Shown here: positions 25,954-34,438 of the stretch, piece by piece | Layout: each line of letters starts with the position of its first letter | Position numbering within the stretch: position 1 is the first letter of the stretch | Assembly (NCBI GenBank): GCA_017398555.1 | Contig: JAFQFV010000036.1 | Coordinates: forward strand, 62,001 to 126,000 | DNA from: Alistipes sp. | GTDB taxonomy: Bacteria > Bacteroidota > Bacteroidia > Bacteroidales > Rikenellaceae | DNA length: 64,000 nt | Direction of reading: 5' to 3' | Made by a program: the position numbers and the translations under genes | Notes under the pieces: generated by a model | Seen by the model: only the letters and a program-made list of their open reading frames with translations | The model's database searches: none | What the model was told of the DNA's origin: nothing

Positions 25954-26593
25954 CAATCTTTGACCACCTCTGCAAATCCTCGAAATAGTCGATAGCCAAC
26001 CTCTTGAACGCCTCCAATACACCTACACGGATAGAGAGCAACAACACAGAGAGGTTTACAATCCACATCGCAACGATAAAGAGTGCCGAGCGGAAGGCTC
26101 CCACACTTGTAATATCTGTCTGGTGCAGACCTATCTGACGACGGAAACAGCCGATATGAAAAGCCGTTACTACGCCAATCATAATGTCGAAGATGTAGAG
26201 TGAGTTTGCTGCGCCTAACTCCCTGAGAAAGAGGAGTAGATAGGTAAATATCGGCAGACAATATGGCGCAAGCGAGATAAATATCGTGCCGAAACGAAAA
26301 CCGCCACTATGGCTCATCACTCCCTCGCCGACACCTGCCTCGAAAGAGTGTATCTTGCGCAGAAACATCATTCCTACCACCGTGTGCGACAACTCGTGCG
26401 AGAAGGTGCGCAACCACTCTAAATTCTTATTGAAAAATCCAATAAAAGTTAGTAATACATATCCCGCCATACCCATACCGACATATTGGTACTTAAGTGG
26501 GTGGGCAATAAGCCACTCTGCGATAGGGATAATCTCAGTAATACCTACAGCGAGGGTTGCGGCGATAAGGGGGTAGAAGAGGATGCGGAGCAT
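25919..26593 (-). CDS. M50-family membrane metalloprotease
   Basis: A 224-residue protein with about five to six membrane helices. The zinc motif HExxH is HELSH in LRTFSHELSHTVVGMMFL, inside a hydrophobic segment near residue 66, as in site-2-protease relatives. A following GGFRFGTIFISLAPYCLPIF segment resembles the second conserved block of small M50 proteins. The substrate is unknown; members can release anti-sigma factors or act in sporulation-like signalling elsewhere. It is convergent with and overlaps the flippase gene by 35 bases. Upstream lies a palindromic element and then prs. Confidence 0.75.
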   Translation of the reverse strand: MLRILFYPLIAATLAVGITEIIPIAEWLIAHPLKYQYVGMGMAGYVLLTFIGFFNKNLEWLRTFSHELSHTVVGMMFLRKIHSFEAGVGEGVMSHSGGFRFGTIFISLAPYCLPIFTYLLLFLRELGAANSLYIFDIMIGVVTAFHIGCFRRQIGLHQTDITSVGAFRSALFIVAMWIVNLSVLLLSIRVGVLEAFKRLAIDYFEDLQRWSKIAIDFAAAHLGF

Positions 26594-26617
26594 AGGTTGG
26601 GTTGAATGTCAAAAAGT

Positions 26618-26821
26618 AGAGAGCGAATAAAAAGATAAAATTCAAGGCTTACGAGCGTGAGAAACCGGAGCATACAATGGCGTATGTGAGGATTTCGGGC
26701 ACGAGTATAACCGACGCTGCGGAGCGAGAGCAGAGTGCGTTTACACACTTTGCCGAGCCGCAAGGAGGAAAATCCCACAAAGAGGGATTAACGCAGAAGT
26801 TCGCTTTTTTATTCGCTCTCT
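26618..26821. repeat. Nested palindrome family 4, copy 1
   Basis: Outer arms AGAGAGCGAATAAAAAG (26618-26634) and CTTTTTTATTCGCTCTCT (26804-26821) pair with one extra T. Inside is GCATACAATGGCGTATG with flanks GAAACC/GGATTTC. It shares arms and core with 52503-52626. It ends 7 bases from the prs stop codon. Confidence 0.65.
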
Positions 26822-26828
26822 GAATCTG

Positions 26829-27770
26829 TTAGTGGAAGAAGATAGATGAAATCTCCTTATAGTTATGTACGCGCTCGATAACCTCGGCAAAGATATCTGC
26901 ACAAGAGAGAACGGTGAACTTGTGCAAATCAGCCTCAGGATTGAGCGGAATAGTGTCAGATACGATAACCTCGCACAGAGCACTCTCGTTGATGCGGTCG
27001 TAAGCCTTGCCTGAGAGGACAGGGTGGGTAATTGCTGCACGAACAGACTTTGCACCACGCTCCATAAGCATATTTGCTGCCATACAGATAGTACCTGCGG
27101 TGTCAATCATATCATCAACAATCAGCACGTTACGACCCTCAACGTCACCAATAGCGGTCATAGAGCCTACAACATTTGCCTTTGCACGCTCCTTGTGAGA
27201 GATGATAATCGGTGTGCCCAACAGCTTTGCGTATGTACCTGCACGCTTTGCACCACCCATATCAGGAGCTGCAATAGAGAGGTCCTCGATACCCAGGCTC
27301 TGGATATAAGGAACGAACATACCGCTTGCGTAGAGAGCATCTACCGGAACCTCGAAGAAGCCCTGAATCTGGTCTGCATGGAGATCCATGGTCATCACGC
27401 GGTCAACGCCGGCTGCAGTAAGCATATTTGCAACGAGCTTTGAGGTGATAGGAACACGTGGACGGTCCTTGCGGTCCTGACGAGCCCAACCGAAGTAAGG
27501 GATTACAGCGATAACCTTGTAAGCCGAAGCACGACGAGCAGCGTCAATCATCATCAGCAGCTCCATCAGATTGTCCGACTTAGGGAAGGTGGACTGAATA
27601 ATAAATACGGTGCAACCGCGAATAGACTCGGCATAGCGTGGCTGGAACTCGCCATCACTAAACTCAAGACACTCGCAATCACCAAGAGTTGTGCCGTAAG
27701 CGGCAACAATCTTCTCTGCCAGGTAACGCGATGAGCGACCTGTGAAGAACTTAATTTTGTGGATAGCCAT
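26829..27770 (-). CDS. prs: Ribose-phosphate pyrophosphokinase (PRPP synthase)
   Basis: Makes PRPP from ribose 5-phosphate and ATP for purine, pyrimidine, histidine and NAD synthesis. The 313-residue class I enzyme shows FSDGEFQPRYAESIRG, the catalytic lysine/arginine region PYFGWARQDRKDRPR, the divalent-metal histidine in MDLHADQIQGFF, and the PRPP-binding loop VLIVDDMIDTAGTI. It is transcribed from a TATCTTTG box at 28021-28028, leaving a leader of about 245 bases that contains a long inverted repeat ending 5 bases from the ATG, a possible control element. Confidence 0.96.
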   Translation of the reverse strand: MAIHKIKFFTGRSSRYLAEKIVAAYGTTLGDCECLEFSDGEFQPRYAESIRGCTVFIIQSTFPKSDNLMELLMMIDAARRASAYKVIAVIPYFGWARQDRKDRPRVPITSKLVANMLTAAGVDRVMTMDLHADQIQGFFEVPVDALYASGMFVPYIQSLGIEDLSIAAPDMGGAKRAGTYAKLLGTPIIISHKERAKANVVGSMTAIGDVEGRNVLIVDDMIDTAGTICMAANMLMERGAKSVRAAITHPVLSGKAYDRINESALCEVIVSDTIPLNPEADLHKFTVLSCADIFAEVIERVHNYKEISSIFFH

Positions 27771-28020
27771 AAAAGAGTGTGTTTTGGTATTTATTAAATA
27801 AGTTAATTACTCTATCTATCACTGCGGTTTCGGCCTCTTTGAGGCTCTTTTTGGCGCCTTTACCATCTTTTCTCGCTTACAATCGGCGATTGCTCACTCA
27901 AAAAGATGAAAAATCCACTCAAAAATAGCTCTCAAATAACCTCGAAATAAATACCAAAACCCACTCTATGTTTGGTATTTATTAAAACCTAAGTAATTTT
28001 TGTTCTAAGCGTTAGCGGTG
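27771..28020 (-). promoter_or_regulatory. Structured prs leader with three mutually complementary segments (palindrome family 3)
   Basis: On the transcript (minus strand) the order is: a (27983-27970, AATAAATACCAAAC), b (27966-27946, containing GTTTTGGTATTTATT), and c (27795-27775, containing AATAAATACCAAAAC). Segment b pairs with a over about 14 bases or with c over 21 positions with one mismatch. Segment c ends 4 bases before the prs ATG, so the b-c stem would cover the ribosome site. Between b and c are further hairpins CATCTTTT/AAAAGATG, CAATCG/CGATTG and GCCTC-AAA-GAGGC. Confidence 0.55.
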
Positions 28021-28028
28021 CAAAGATA
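28021..28028 (-). promoter_or_regulatory. -7 box for prs
   Basis: TATCTTTG on the minus strand, just after the engB stop at 28043. No good -33 TTTG was identified. Confidence 0.55.
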
Positions 28029-28042
28029 GCAAAAATCGGCTA

Positions 28043-28651
28043 TTATTTACTATCTTTATTAAAATCTTTTAATATATCCTCAATGTAGCCGACAATCTCG
28101 TCACGACCTGTGCCCTTTTCAGATGAGCTGGTGAACATCGGCGGCAGCTCCTCCCACTGCTCGGCGAGGCTCTTTTGGTAGGCCGTTACGCTGCGCTGTA
28201 GCTGTGTTTTGGAGAGCTTATCTGCCTTGGTGAAGATGATGCCGAATGGCACACCATTCATACCCAACTGCTCGATGAACTCAAGGTCTATCTTCTGCGG
28301 CTCAAGGCGTGAATCGACAAGCACGAAGAGGAAGTGCATCTTCTCGCACTTGAAGACATAGTCGGTGATAATCTTGGCAAAGCCTCCGCGTGTGCTCTTG
28401 GAGGTGCGGGCATAGCCATAACCGGGCAAATCGACCAAATACCAGCTATCGTTGATGGTAAAGTGGTTGATAAGTCGGGTCTTACCGGGGGTGGCAGAGA
28501 CCTTGGCAAGCCCCTTATGCTGGGTGAGCATATTGATAAGGGAGCTCTTGCCCACATTACTGCGACCAATAAAGGCGATGTCGGGCAGTTTGTCCTTCGG
28601 AACCTGCGAAATCTTCTCCGAACTACACTTGAAAACGGCTTTGTTAATCAT
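28043..28651 (-). CDS. engB: Ribosome biogenesis GTPase YsxC/EngB
   Basis: An essential TrmE-Era-type GTPase for large-subunit assembly. The 202-residue protein has G1 GRSNVGKSSL (residues 30-39), G2 threonine in SATPGKTRLINHF, G3 DLPGYGYA, G4 TKADK and G5 TSSEKGTG. It begins 7 bases after the alpha-galactosidase stop and is the last gene of glmS-GH36-engB. Pairing a housekeeping GTPase with a secreted glycosidase by operon position is probably incidental. Confidence 0.95.
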   Translation of the reverse strand: MINKAVFKCSSEKISQVPKDKLPDIAFIGRSNVGKSSLINMLTQHKGLAKVSATPGKTRLINHFTINDSWYLVDLPGYGYARTSKSTRGGFAKIITDYVFKCEKMHFLFVLVDSRLEPQKIDLEFIEQLGMNGVPFGIIFTKADKLSKTQLQRSVTAYQKSLAEQWEELPPMFTSSSEKGTGRDEIVGYIEDILKDFNKDSK

Positions 28652-28658
28652 CTTGCTG

Positions 28659-30893
28659 CTATTTTACCTCTGTAAGTTCAAGTACTACGCTGCGGAAGTC
28701 GTTTCCGGCACGAACCTCACCAAGAGCTGCATTCTTTGTAAAGCCCTTGACAAGCTCGGGGATAACAACACCCTCCTGCATCAGTACACGACCACTGATG
28801 ACCTTGCCATTGATAGCTGCAGGCTTACCCTCAAACTCTGGGGCAACCTCACGGATGCGGTACTTGGCATCAGGATTAAGACCCTGCAGGCGGATGATGA
28901 TGTTGGACATACAGTGCTTGAACAGGTGGCGATAAGCGAAGAGCACAGCACGCTCCTTGCCCTCCGATACATACATCAGCGATGAGAAGTCGCGGTTACC
29001 CTCGTATGGAGATACAAGGCGGTAGAGGTCACCCTGCTGAACTACAGGGCGGATACTCTTATACTCGGCAATGGCACGCTTTGCATACTCGCGCTCTGCC
29101 TCGTTGAGCTTGGCAGGAACCATCTCCATACCCAAACGGCACATAGAGGCCACATCGAAGCGGAACTTGATAGGTATCAGGCGCTGGGTGTACTTGCTAT
29201 ATGCTGAGCCCACGTGTGCAGCGAGCATATTTGACGGGTAGAAGTGCATCGCTCCCCACTGAATGAGGATGCGGTGGTATGCATCTGTCTGGTCGGAGGT
29301 CCACATCTCCTGGAAGTATGGCATAAAGCCGTAGTTGAGACGGCCACCACCCGAAGCACAGAGCTGAATGACTACATCGGGATACTTGGCACGGATGCGC
29401 TTGAGAATCTTCTCCAAAGCCAGCGTAAAGTCCACGTAGAGGTTGCTCTGCAACTCTGTAGGCAGGTACTGACTATGGGCGTTGTGCATAGACATATTGT
29501 TGTCCCACTTGATGTAGTAGATGTCAGGGTAGGCTGTCAGCAAATCATCCACAACCTTAAAGACGTGCTCCTGCACTGCAGGGTTGGTAAGGTCGAGCAA
29601 CAACTGTGTCTTGCCACGACCGTAGGTAGGCTCGAAGTCAGGGTGACGCAGTACCCAATCAGGGTGCTTCTCGTAGAGCTCACTCGGAACATTAACCATC
29701 TCAGGCTCAATCCAGATACCGAACTTCATACCGTTGTTGTGCGCCATATCAATCAGCGGACGGATGCCGTTAGGCAGCTTCGATGGGGCAATCATCCAGT
29801 CGCCGAGCGATGTTGTGCCGTCGTTGCGTGGGAACTTGTCGCCAAACCAACCGTCATCGACAACGAACATCTCGCCACCCAAGGCTGCAAAGTCACGGGT
29901 CATATCGACCATACTTGTCTCGCTGATGTCGAAGTGTACGCCCTCCCACGAGTTGAGCAGCACCTCGCGCAGCTTTGTGCCGTGCAGCAGCTGATGCTTA
30001 CGTGCCCAGCGGTGCAGTGTGCGGGTAGCCTCGCCCTTACCGTTTGTGGCGTAGGTGAGTATCATCTCAGGGGTTGTAAGCGATGACTTGCCTGCAAGGG
30101 TATAGTCGCTCGCCGATGGGTTGATACCGCCCATAAAGAGGGTCGGAATACGCGCTACATCAGAGTTGTAGAACTCGAAGTGGGTGTTACCCATCCACGC
30201 CAGCGTGCCCGCAATGACAGGGCAGTTCTGCTCCTCCAATCGGCCATCAAGACCCAACATAAACGATGCGTTGAAGTACTGTGCCACGCGTGAGGCGGTA
30301 GTGGTTGAGATGTTGTACTGACCAACAGGCAGCGGCATTACAACCTCGTTATTCTCATTCTTCGTGTTGCCCTCAAGCTGCATCAGCACGCAGTTATCCG
30401 ACTGAATAGGCAGCACGGCAGACATATACTTCTGCAGCACAATCGGCTTCTTGCCATTATTGAAGTACTCGGTGTTCATCTTCACTACATCGCAGTCGTC
30501 ATAGACGGAGTAGTTCACCTTGACCGTTAAATTCTCGTGGGCAACATCACGCAGCCACACAGAGAGGGTGGTAAGGTGGTCGGCAGAACTCTGCTCAACC
30601 TTCTCAACGACAAACTTCGACGAGTTGTCGCCATTATGCTGCTTTACAAGCGCCGCATAAGGTGTCTCGCAGCGTGTTCCGAAGGCAGGGTAGGCGTCAT
30701 ACTTGACCATACGACCTGCAGCACGCACATCGGCAGCTGTCGCCTTGCTACCATAGTAGCGGAAGTAGAGCGGCTCACCCTCCTTGGCAGAGAGGATAAC
30801 CGAGGTGTTCGGGGTCGAGAGTGTGTAATCCTTTGCTACGGCAGCACCGAAGGCAGCAACGAGCAGGGTAGCAGTAAATAGTAGTCTCTTCAT
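28659..30893 (-). CDS. Secreted alpha-galactosidase, GH36
   Basis: A 744-residue enzyme removing terminal alpha-1,6-galactose from raffinose-type sugars or galactomannan. Signal peptide MKRLLFTATLLVAAFGAAVA at the start. The N-terminal beta-sandwich precedes the barrel, with MFVVDDGWFG, the nucleophile aspartate in YYIKWDNN, CASGGGR and the acid/base aspartate in WTSDQTDAYHR. I choose ATG 30893 for its signal peptide; the open frame extends seven codons to a TTG. The gene begins 13 bases after the glmS stop. Product galactose would feed the GalK encoded at 4.3 kb. Confidence 0.93.
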   Translation of the reverse strand: MKRLLFTATLLVAAFGAAVAKDYTLSTPNTSVILSAKEGEPLYFRYYGSKATAADVRAAGRMVKYDAYPAFGTRCETPYAALVKQHNGDNSSKFVVEKVEQSSADHLTTLSVWLRDVAHENLTVKVNYSVYDDCDVVKMNTEYFNNGKKPIVLQKYMSAVLPIQSDNCVLMQLEGNTKNENNEVVMPLPVGQYNISTTTASRVAQYFNASFMLGLDGRLEEQNCPVIAGTLAWMGNTHFEFYNSDVARIPTLFMGGINPSASDYTLAGKSSLTTPEMILTYATNGKGEATRTLHRWARKHQLLHGTKLREVLLNSWEGVHFDISETSMVDMTRDFAALGGEMFVVDDGWFGDKFPRNDGTTSLGDWMIAPSKLPNGIRPLIDMAHNNGMKFGIWIEPEMVNVPSELYEKHPDWVLRHPDFEPTYGRGKTQLLLDLTNPAVQEHVFKVVDDLLTAYPDIYYIKWDNNMSMHNAHSQYLPTELQSNLYVDFTLALEKILKRIRAKYPDVVIQLCASGGGRLNYGFMPYFQEMWTSDQTDAYHRILIQWGAMHFYPSNMLAAHVGSAYSKYTQRLIPIKFRFDVASMCRLGMEMVPAKLNEAEREYAKRAIAEYKSIRPVVQQGDLYRLVSPYEGNRDFSSLMYVSEGKERAVLFAYRHLFKHCMSNIIIRLQGLNPDAKYRIREVAPEFEGKPAAINGKVISGRVLMQEGVVIPELVKGFTKNAALGEVRAGNDFRSVVLELTEVK

Positions 30894-30906
30894 ATTTTGG
30901 TTAGTT

Positions 30907-32757
30907 TTATTCAACGGTTACTGACTTGGCCAGGTTACGGGGCTGGTCCACATTTCTGCCCTTATTGACGGCGATGTAGTATGCCAGCAGCTGCAATGGA
31001 ATGGCTGTGAGCAGCGGTGTGAGGCACTCCGAAATCTCAGGCACCTCGATAACGTAGTCCGCCATCTGCGCCACGATAGTATCCCCCTCGGTGACAATAG
31101 CCACAACCTTACCGCCACGAGCCTTGACCTGCTGAATGTTATTGACGGTCTTCTCATAGACGTTGTCCTTAATGGCAATCACCACAGACGGCATATCGTT
31201 GTCTATCAGGGCAATAGTGCCGTGCTTCATCTCGGCAGCAGGGTAGCCCTCAGCATGGATATAGGATATCTCCTTGAGCTTCAGAGCACCCTCAAGGGCT
31301 GATGGGTAGTTGTATCCGCGACCCAAGTAGAGGAAGTTGTGGGCGTAGGTAAATATCTTTGCAAGCTCCTCAATCTTCTTGTCATTCTTGGTAAAGATAT
31401 CCTTAATCAGCGTAGGTACACGGCGAATATCTGTCGCCACGCGCTCAAGAGTTGCATCATCAACAGTACCCTTCATCTGACCGATAAGCATAGCCATCAT
31501 CGCCAGCACGGTCACCTGACCTGTAAAGGCCTTGGTCGATGCCACACCAATCTCAGGGCCGACGTGGATATAGCAGCCTGAGTGTGTTGCACGAGGGATA
31601 GAGGAGCCGATGACGTTGCAGATACCGAAGACAAAGGCACCGCGAGACTTGGCAAGCTCAAGGGCGGCAAGGGTGTCGGCAGTCTCTCCCGACTGTGAGA
31701 GGGCAATGAGTATATCTCCCTGATTTACAACGGGGTTGGCATAGCGGAACTCACTTGCGTACTCCACCACAACAGGTATGCGGCAGTACTCCTCGATAAG
31801 GTGCTTGCCGATAAGGGCTGCGTGCCACGAAGTACCGCAGGCAACGATGATTATACGCTTGGTTTTGAGGAACTTGGAGCGGTGCTCGATAACGCCCGAA
31901 AGGGTAATCTTCTTACCATCTGCCGATACACGACCACTGATGCAGTCGGCAAGGGTCTTTGGCTGCTCGAAAATCTCCTTGAGCATAAAGTGCGGATAGC
32001 CGCCCTTCTCAAGCTGCTCGATAGACATCTGCAGCTCGGTAATCTCCACGCGGGACTTGCTTGTGGTCTTGCTGTCGAAGACCTTCAGCTCTGCACCACG
32101 GTCGATGACGGCAATATCGCCATCGTCGAGATAGACCACCTTGTTTGTATATTCGATAATCGGAGTGGCGTCAGAGGCGAGGAAGTACTCCCCCTCACCA
32201 ATGCCGATAACCAGCGGTGAGGATTGACGGGCAGCGATAATCTGATTTGGGTTCTGTCGGTCGATAACTGCAAAGGCGTAGGCACCGACAATGCGCTTTG
32301 TCGCCTCGCACATAGCATCAAAGAGCGAGCAGTGGTTGGTATCCATAATGTACTCCACGAGCTGCACTGCCACCTCTGTATCTGTCTGACTGACAAAGGT
32401 ATAGCCATGCGCAGAGAGAGCCTTCTTGAGTACCGAATAGTTCTCGATAGTGCCGTTGTGTACCATCGCTAAACGACCCGACTGCGAAAAGTGAGGGTGG
32501 GCGTTAGTGTCATTTGGCTCGCCGTGTGTAGCCCAACGAGTGTGCGCGATACCAATTGTGCCACTTAAATCCTTGTTGGCCGCAAAATGTTCCAACGCCT
32601 CAACCTTACCCTTTGACTTGTATATATTCAGCTCCGCCGCATCCGAAATCATCGCCACACCTGAAGAGTCGTAACCTCTGTACTCCAAACGGTGAAGTCC
32701 CTGAACCAGAATATCATACGCACGTCGCTGACCAATGTATCCTACAATTCCACACAT
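30907..32757 (-). CDS. glmS: Glutamine-fructose-6-phosphate aminotransferase
   Basis: Makes glucosamine 6-phosphate for peptidoglycan and lipopolysaccharide. The 616-residue protein begins MCGIVGYIG, so Cys2 is exposed as the glutaminase nucleophile after Met removal. RWATHG and the NGTIEN and QTDTE motifs complete the glutaminase domain. Two SIS domains follow (about 290-420 and 460-590), with SQSGETADTLAAL and the C-terminal LAKSVTVE. Promoter: minus-strand TACCTTTG at 32825-32832 with TTTG 20 bases upstream. No glmS ribozyme is evident in the 60-base leader. First gene of glmS-GH36-engB. Confidence 0.97.
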   Translation of the reverse strand: MCGIVGYIGQRRAYDILVQGLHRLEYRGYDSSGVAMISDAAELNIYKSKGKVEALEHFAANKDLSGTIGIAHTRWATHGEPNDTNAHPHFSQSGRLAMVHNGTIENYSVLKKALSAHGYTFVSQTDTEVAVQLVEYIMDTNHCSLFDAMCEATKRIVGAYAFAVIDRQNPNQIIAARQSSPLVIGIGEGEYFLASDATPIIEYTNKVVYLDDGDIAVIDRGAELKVFDSKTTSKSRVEITELQMSIEQLEKGGYPHFMLKEIFEQPKTLADCISGRVSADGKKITLSGVIEHRSKFLKTKRIIIVACGTSWHAALIGKHLIEEYCRIPVVVEYASEFRYANPVVNQGDILIALSQSGETADTLAALELAKSRGAFVFGICNVIGSSIPRATHSGCYIHVGPEIGVASTKAFTGQVTVLAMMAMLIGQMKGTVDDATLERVATDIRRVPTLIKDIFTKNDKKIEELAKIFTYAHNFLYLGRGYNYPSALEGALKLKEISYIHAEGYPAAEMKHGTIALIDNDMPSVVIAIKDNVYEKTVNNIQQVKARGGKVVAIVTEGDTIVAQMADYVIEVPEISECLTPLLTAIPLQLLAYYIAVNKGRNVDQPRNLAKSVTVE

Positions 32758-32824
32758 AGTTGATATGTTCTATTATGTTCTATAAATTAGTAATCTTAAA
32801 CTGAAACCTTATTATATAATTATA

Positions 32825-32832
32825 CAAAGGTA
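32825..32832 (-). promoter_or_regulatory. Promoter of glmS
   Basis: TACCTTTG on the minus strand with TTTG 20 bases further upstream, a full Bacteroidota consensus. Confidence 0.7.
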
Positions 32833-32935
32833 GGAAAACTTTTCCTTAATTCCAAAGGAATTTTGGGCTTTTAACCTTTAACCGTCACCATTTAGTCCTG
32901 TCGCGGTATAGAACGGACGAAGAACTGATTTTGTC

Positions 32936-33005
32936 TCTTGTCACTTGTCACATTTGTCACACGCTACACGCCCCTGTGACATTGTGACATTGTGACAGTG
33001 CTCAC
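32936..33005. repeat. Left hairpin of iterated TGTCAC/TGTGACA
   Basis: Three TGTCAC motifs spaced 7-9 bases (32939-32960), a linker CGCTACACGCCCC, then three TGTGACA motifs exactly 8 bases apart (about 32976-32998), then GTGCTCA. The two halves are complementary, so the segment can fold into a long hairpin. The whole block is repeated in inverted orientation at 34258-34330. Confidence 0.75.
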
Positions 33006-33096
33006 TATCAACGAGTTACGATTACGTGTGTTCAATTATTGATAAATTGTTGAAAAATAATTGCCAAAAAACTTGACAAGGGGGTATTCGATGTAT

Positions 33097-33104
33097 TATA
33101 TTTG
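33097..33104 (+). promoter_or_regulatory. Promoter of the RepA-like ATPase gene
   Basis: TATATTTG at 33097-33104 with TTGAC at 33073 upstream. Transcription would start near 33110, so the longer open frame beginning at 33102 is excluded and ATG 33180 is the start. Confidence 0.65.
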
Positions 33105-33179
33105 CACTCGAAAACTAACCATTGTCTAACTTGGAGCATAGTGTTCTACTATCTCCGTAAATACCTAAATACTAATACT

Positions 33180-34256
33180 ATGAGTACTACTGATTGTAAT
33201 CAGAAGTTCAGGGATGCTGTATCCGCAGTATTCGATGCGGAGCAGTTTGAGAGGCTTACAGCACGCGCATTTGCTGATGCAAGTGTAAATTTAGAAATTG
33301 AACTTCGCGAGGAGCGTATCGCACCCTACTTGGTCGATATTACCAAACCCCTTGCCGAGGTAAAACCACTTATTTCGATAGGTGGCAAGGCGGTCTGTTC
33401 AGCAGGTAATATCTCTGCTGTCGTAGGCGAGGCAAAGAGTAAGAAGACATTTCTTACTACGGCTCTTGTCGCCTCGGCTATTGCCTACCCGTACCCCGAC
33501 AGCGAAGCCTTTGAGAATGTATCTAACGACATATCACTCAAGGTGTTATGGCTCGATACGGAGCAGGGCGAAGCGCATGTCCGTAAGGTTATTGACCGTA
33601 TAAATCGCATTACGGGAACTAACCGTACGGGAGGTGTTGAGGACCCTCGTTTAAGGGTCTTTGCGCTGCGCGAGATTGACCCTAAACATCGCCTCGATGT
33701 GCTGCGCGATGCGCTCTACACCTTCGGTCCCGACTTGGTCGTTATAGATGGTGTTGCCGACCTGCAGTACGACACCAACGACCTGCGCGAGAGTGATGCC
33801 CTCGTGGGTGAGTTGATGGCACTTAGTACTACATATAACTGCCACATACTCTGCGTATTACACACTAATCCGGGCACTGACAAGGCGCGTGGTCATGTGG
33901 GTAGTTCGCTACAGCGCAAGGCGGAGAGTGTGCTCTATGTTCATAAGGTCGAGAGCACCTCGATTGTCGAGCCGCAGTTCTGCCGCAATGAGCCCTTCGA
34001 GCGCTTTGCCTTCCATATCACGCCCGAGGGACTTCCCGAGCTGTGCAGCCTGCCTACCGAACCGCAAAGTAAAGAGGATGAGGTAGTTGCAGTGCTTCGC
34101 GACCACTTCGGCGGCAGTGTGGAGCGAACCGTACTGAGCCATAAACTCGAGGAGGTTTTAGGGCTGAACCGCACAACGGCATCTATGCGAATAAATCGAC
34201 TTGTCCGCAAGGGTCTTGTCACAATAGACGGCAAGTGTATATCTCTAACTGCCTGA
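33180..34256 (+). CDS. RepA-like AAA/RecA-fold ATPase with winged helix
   Basis: A 358-residue protein of the RepA/AAA_25 helicase-like group. Residues about 60-280 form the RecA core: Walker A-like GEAKSKKTFLT (an unusual KKT in place of GKT), Walker B DLVVIDGVADL, a sensor-like LCVLHTNPG, and GHVGSSLQRKAESVLYV. The last 65 residues look like a winged helix (LSHKLEEVLGLNRTTASMRINRLVRKGLV). Such proteins are known from plasmids, phages and integrative elements. It stands alone between divergent glmS and rsfS, bracketed by inverted arrays of TGTGACA, which it might bind. No integrase or mobilisation gene is adjacent. Confidence 0.8.
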   Translation: MSTTDCNQKFRDAVSAVFDAEQFERLTARAFADASVNLEIELREERIAPYLVDITKPLAEVKPLISIGGKAVCSAGNISAVVGEAKSKKTFLTTALVASAIAYPYPDSEAFENVSNDISLKVLWLDTEQGEAHVRKVIDRINRITGTNRTGGVEDPRLRVFALREIDPKHRLDVLRDALYTFGPDLVVIDGVADLQYDTNDLRESDALVGELMALSTTYNCHILCVLHTNPGTDKARGHVGSSLQRKAESVLYVHKVESTSIVEPQFCRNEPFERFAFHITPEGLPELCSLPTEPQSKEDEVVAVLRDHFGGSVERTVLSHKLEEVLGLNRTTASMRINRLVRKGLVTIDGKCISLTA

Positions 34257-34257
34257 T

Positions 34258-34330
34258 AATGAGCAGTGTCACAATGTCACAATGTCACAGGGGCGTGTCA
34301 GATGTGACAAGTGACAAGTGACAGTGACAA
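34258..34330. repeat. Right hairpin of iterated TGTCAC/TGTGACA
   Basis: Three TGTCACA motifs 8 bases apart, linker GGGGCGTGTCAGA, then TGTGACA and three GTGACA motifs 7-8 bases apart. It is the inverted copy of 32936-33005; the stretch from CACGCCCC through the TGTGACA triplet to TGCTCA is nearly identical. It begins 1 base after the ATPase stop codon. Confidence 0.75.
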
Positions 34331-34391
34331 AGTTTGCCTCTGGGTTTTGATAAAAGCCTTAAAAAAACTTTGTTTTTCCGATTATTTTTCC

Positions 34392-34399
34392 TATCTTTG
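34392..34399 (+). promoter_or_regulatory. Promoter of rsfS
   Basis: TATCTTTG with TTTG at 34369-34372, spacer 19; 40 bases upstream of ATG 34439. Confidence 0.7.
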
Positions 34400-34438
34400 T
34401 ATGATAATACAAACGAATAGATATTTATAGAACATATT

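Noticed and set aside
29244..30086. 280-codon plus-strand open frame
   Set aside because: Antisense to the GH36 catalytic domain, which is intact.
30907..32757. glmS ribozyme in the glmS leader
   Set aside because: The leader from the promoter at 32825 is only about 60 bases and lacks room for the ribozyme core.
32936..34330. Insertion sequence with terminal inverted repeats
   Set aside because: The enclosed protein is a RepA-like ATPase, not a transposase, and no target-site duplication could be seen just outside the arrays. Reported instead as an unexplained unit.
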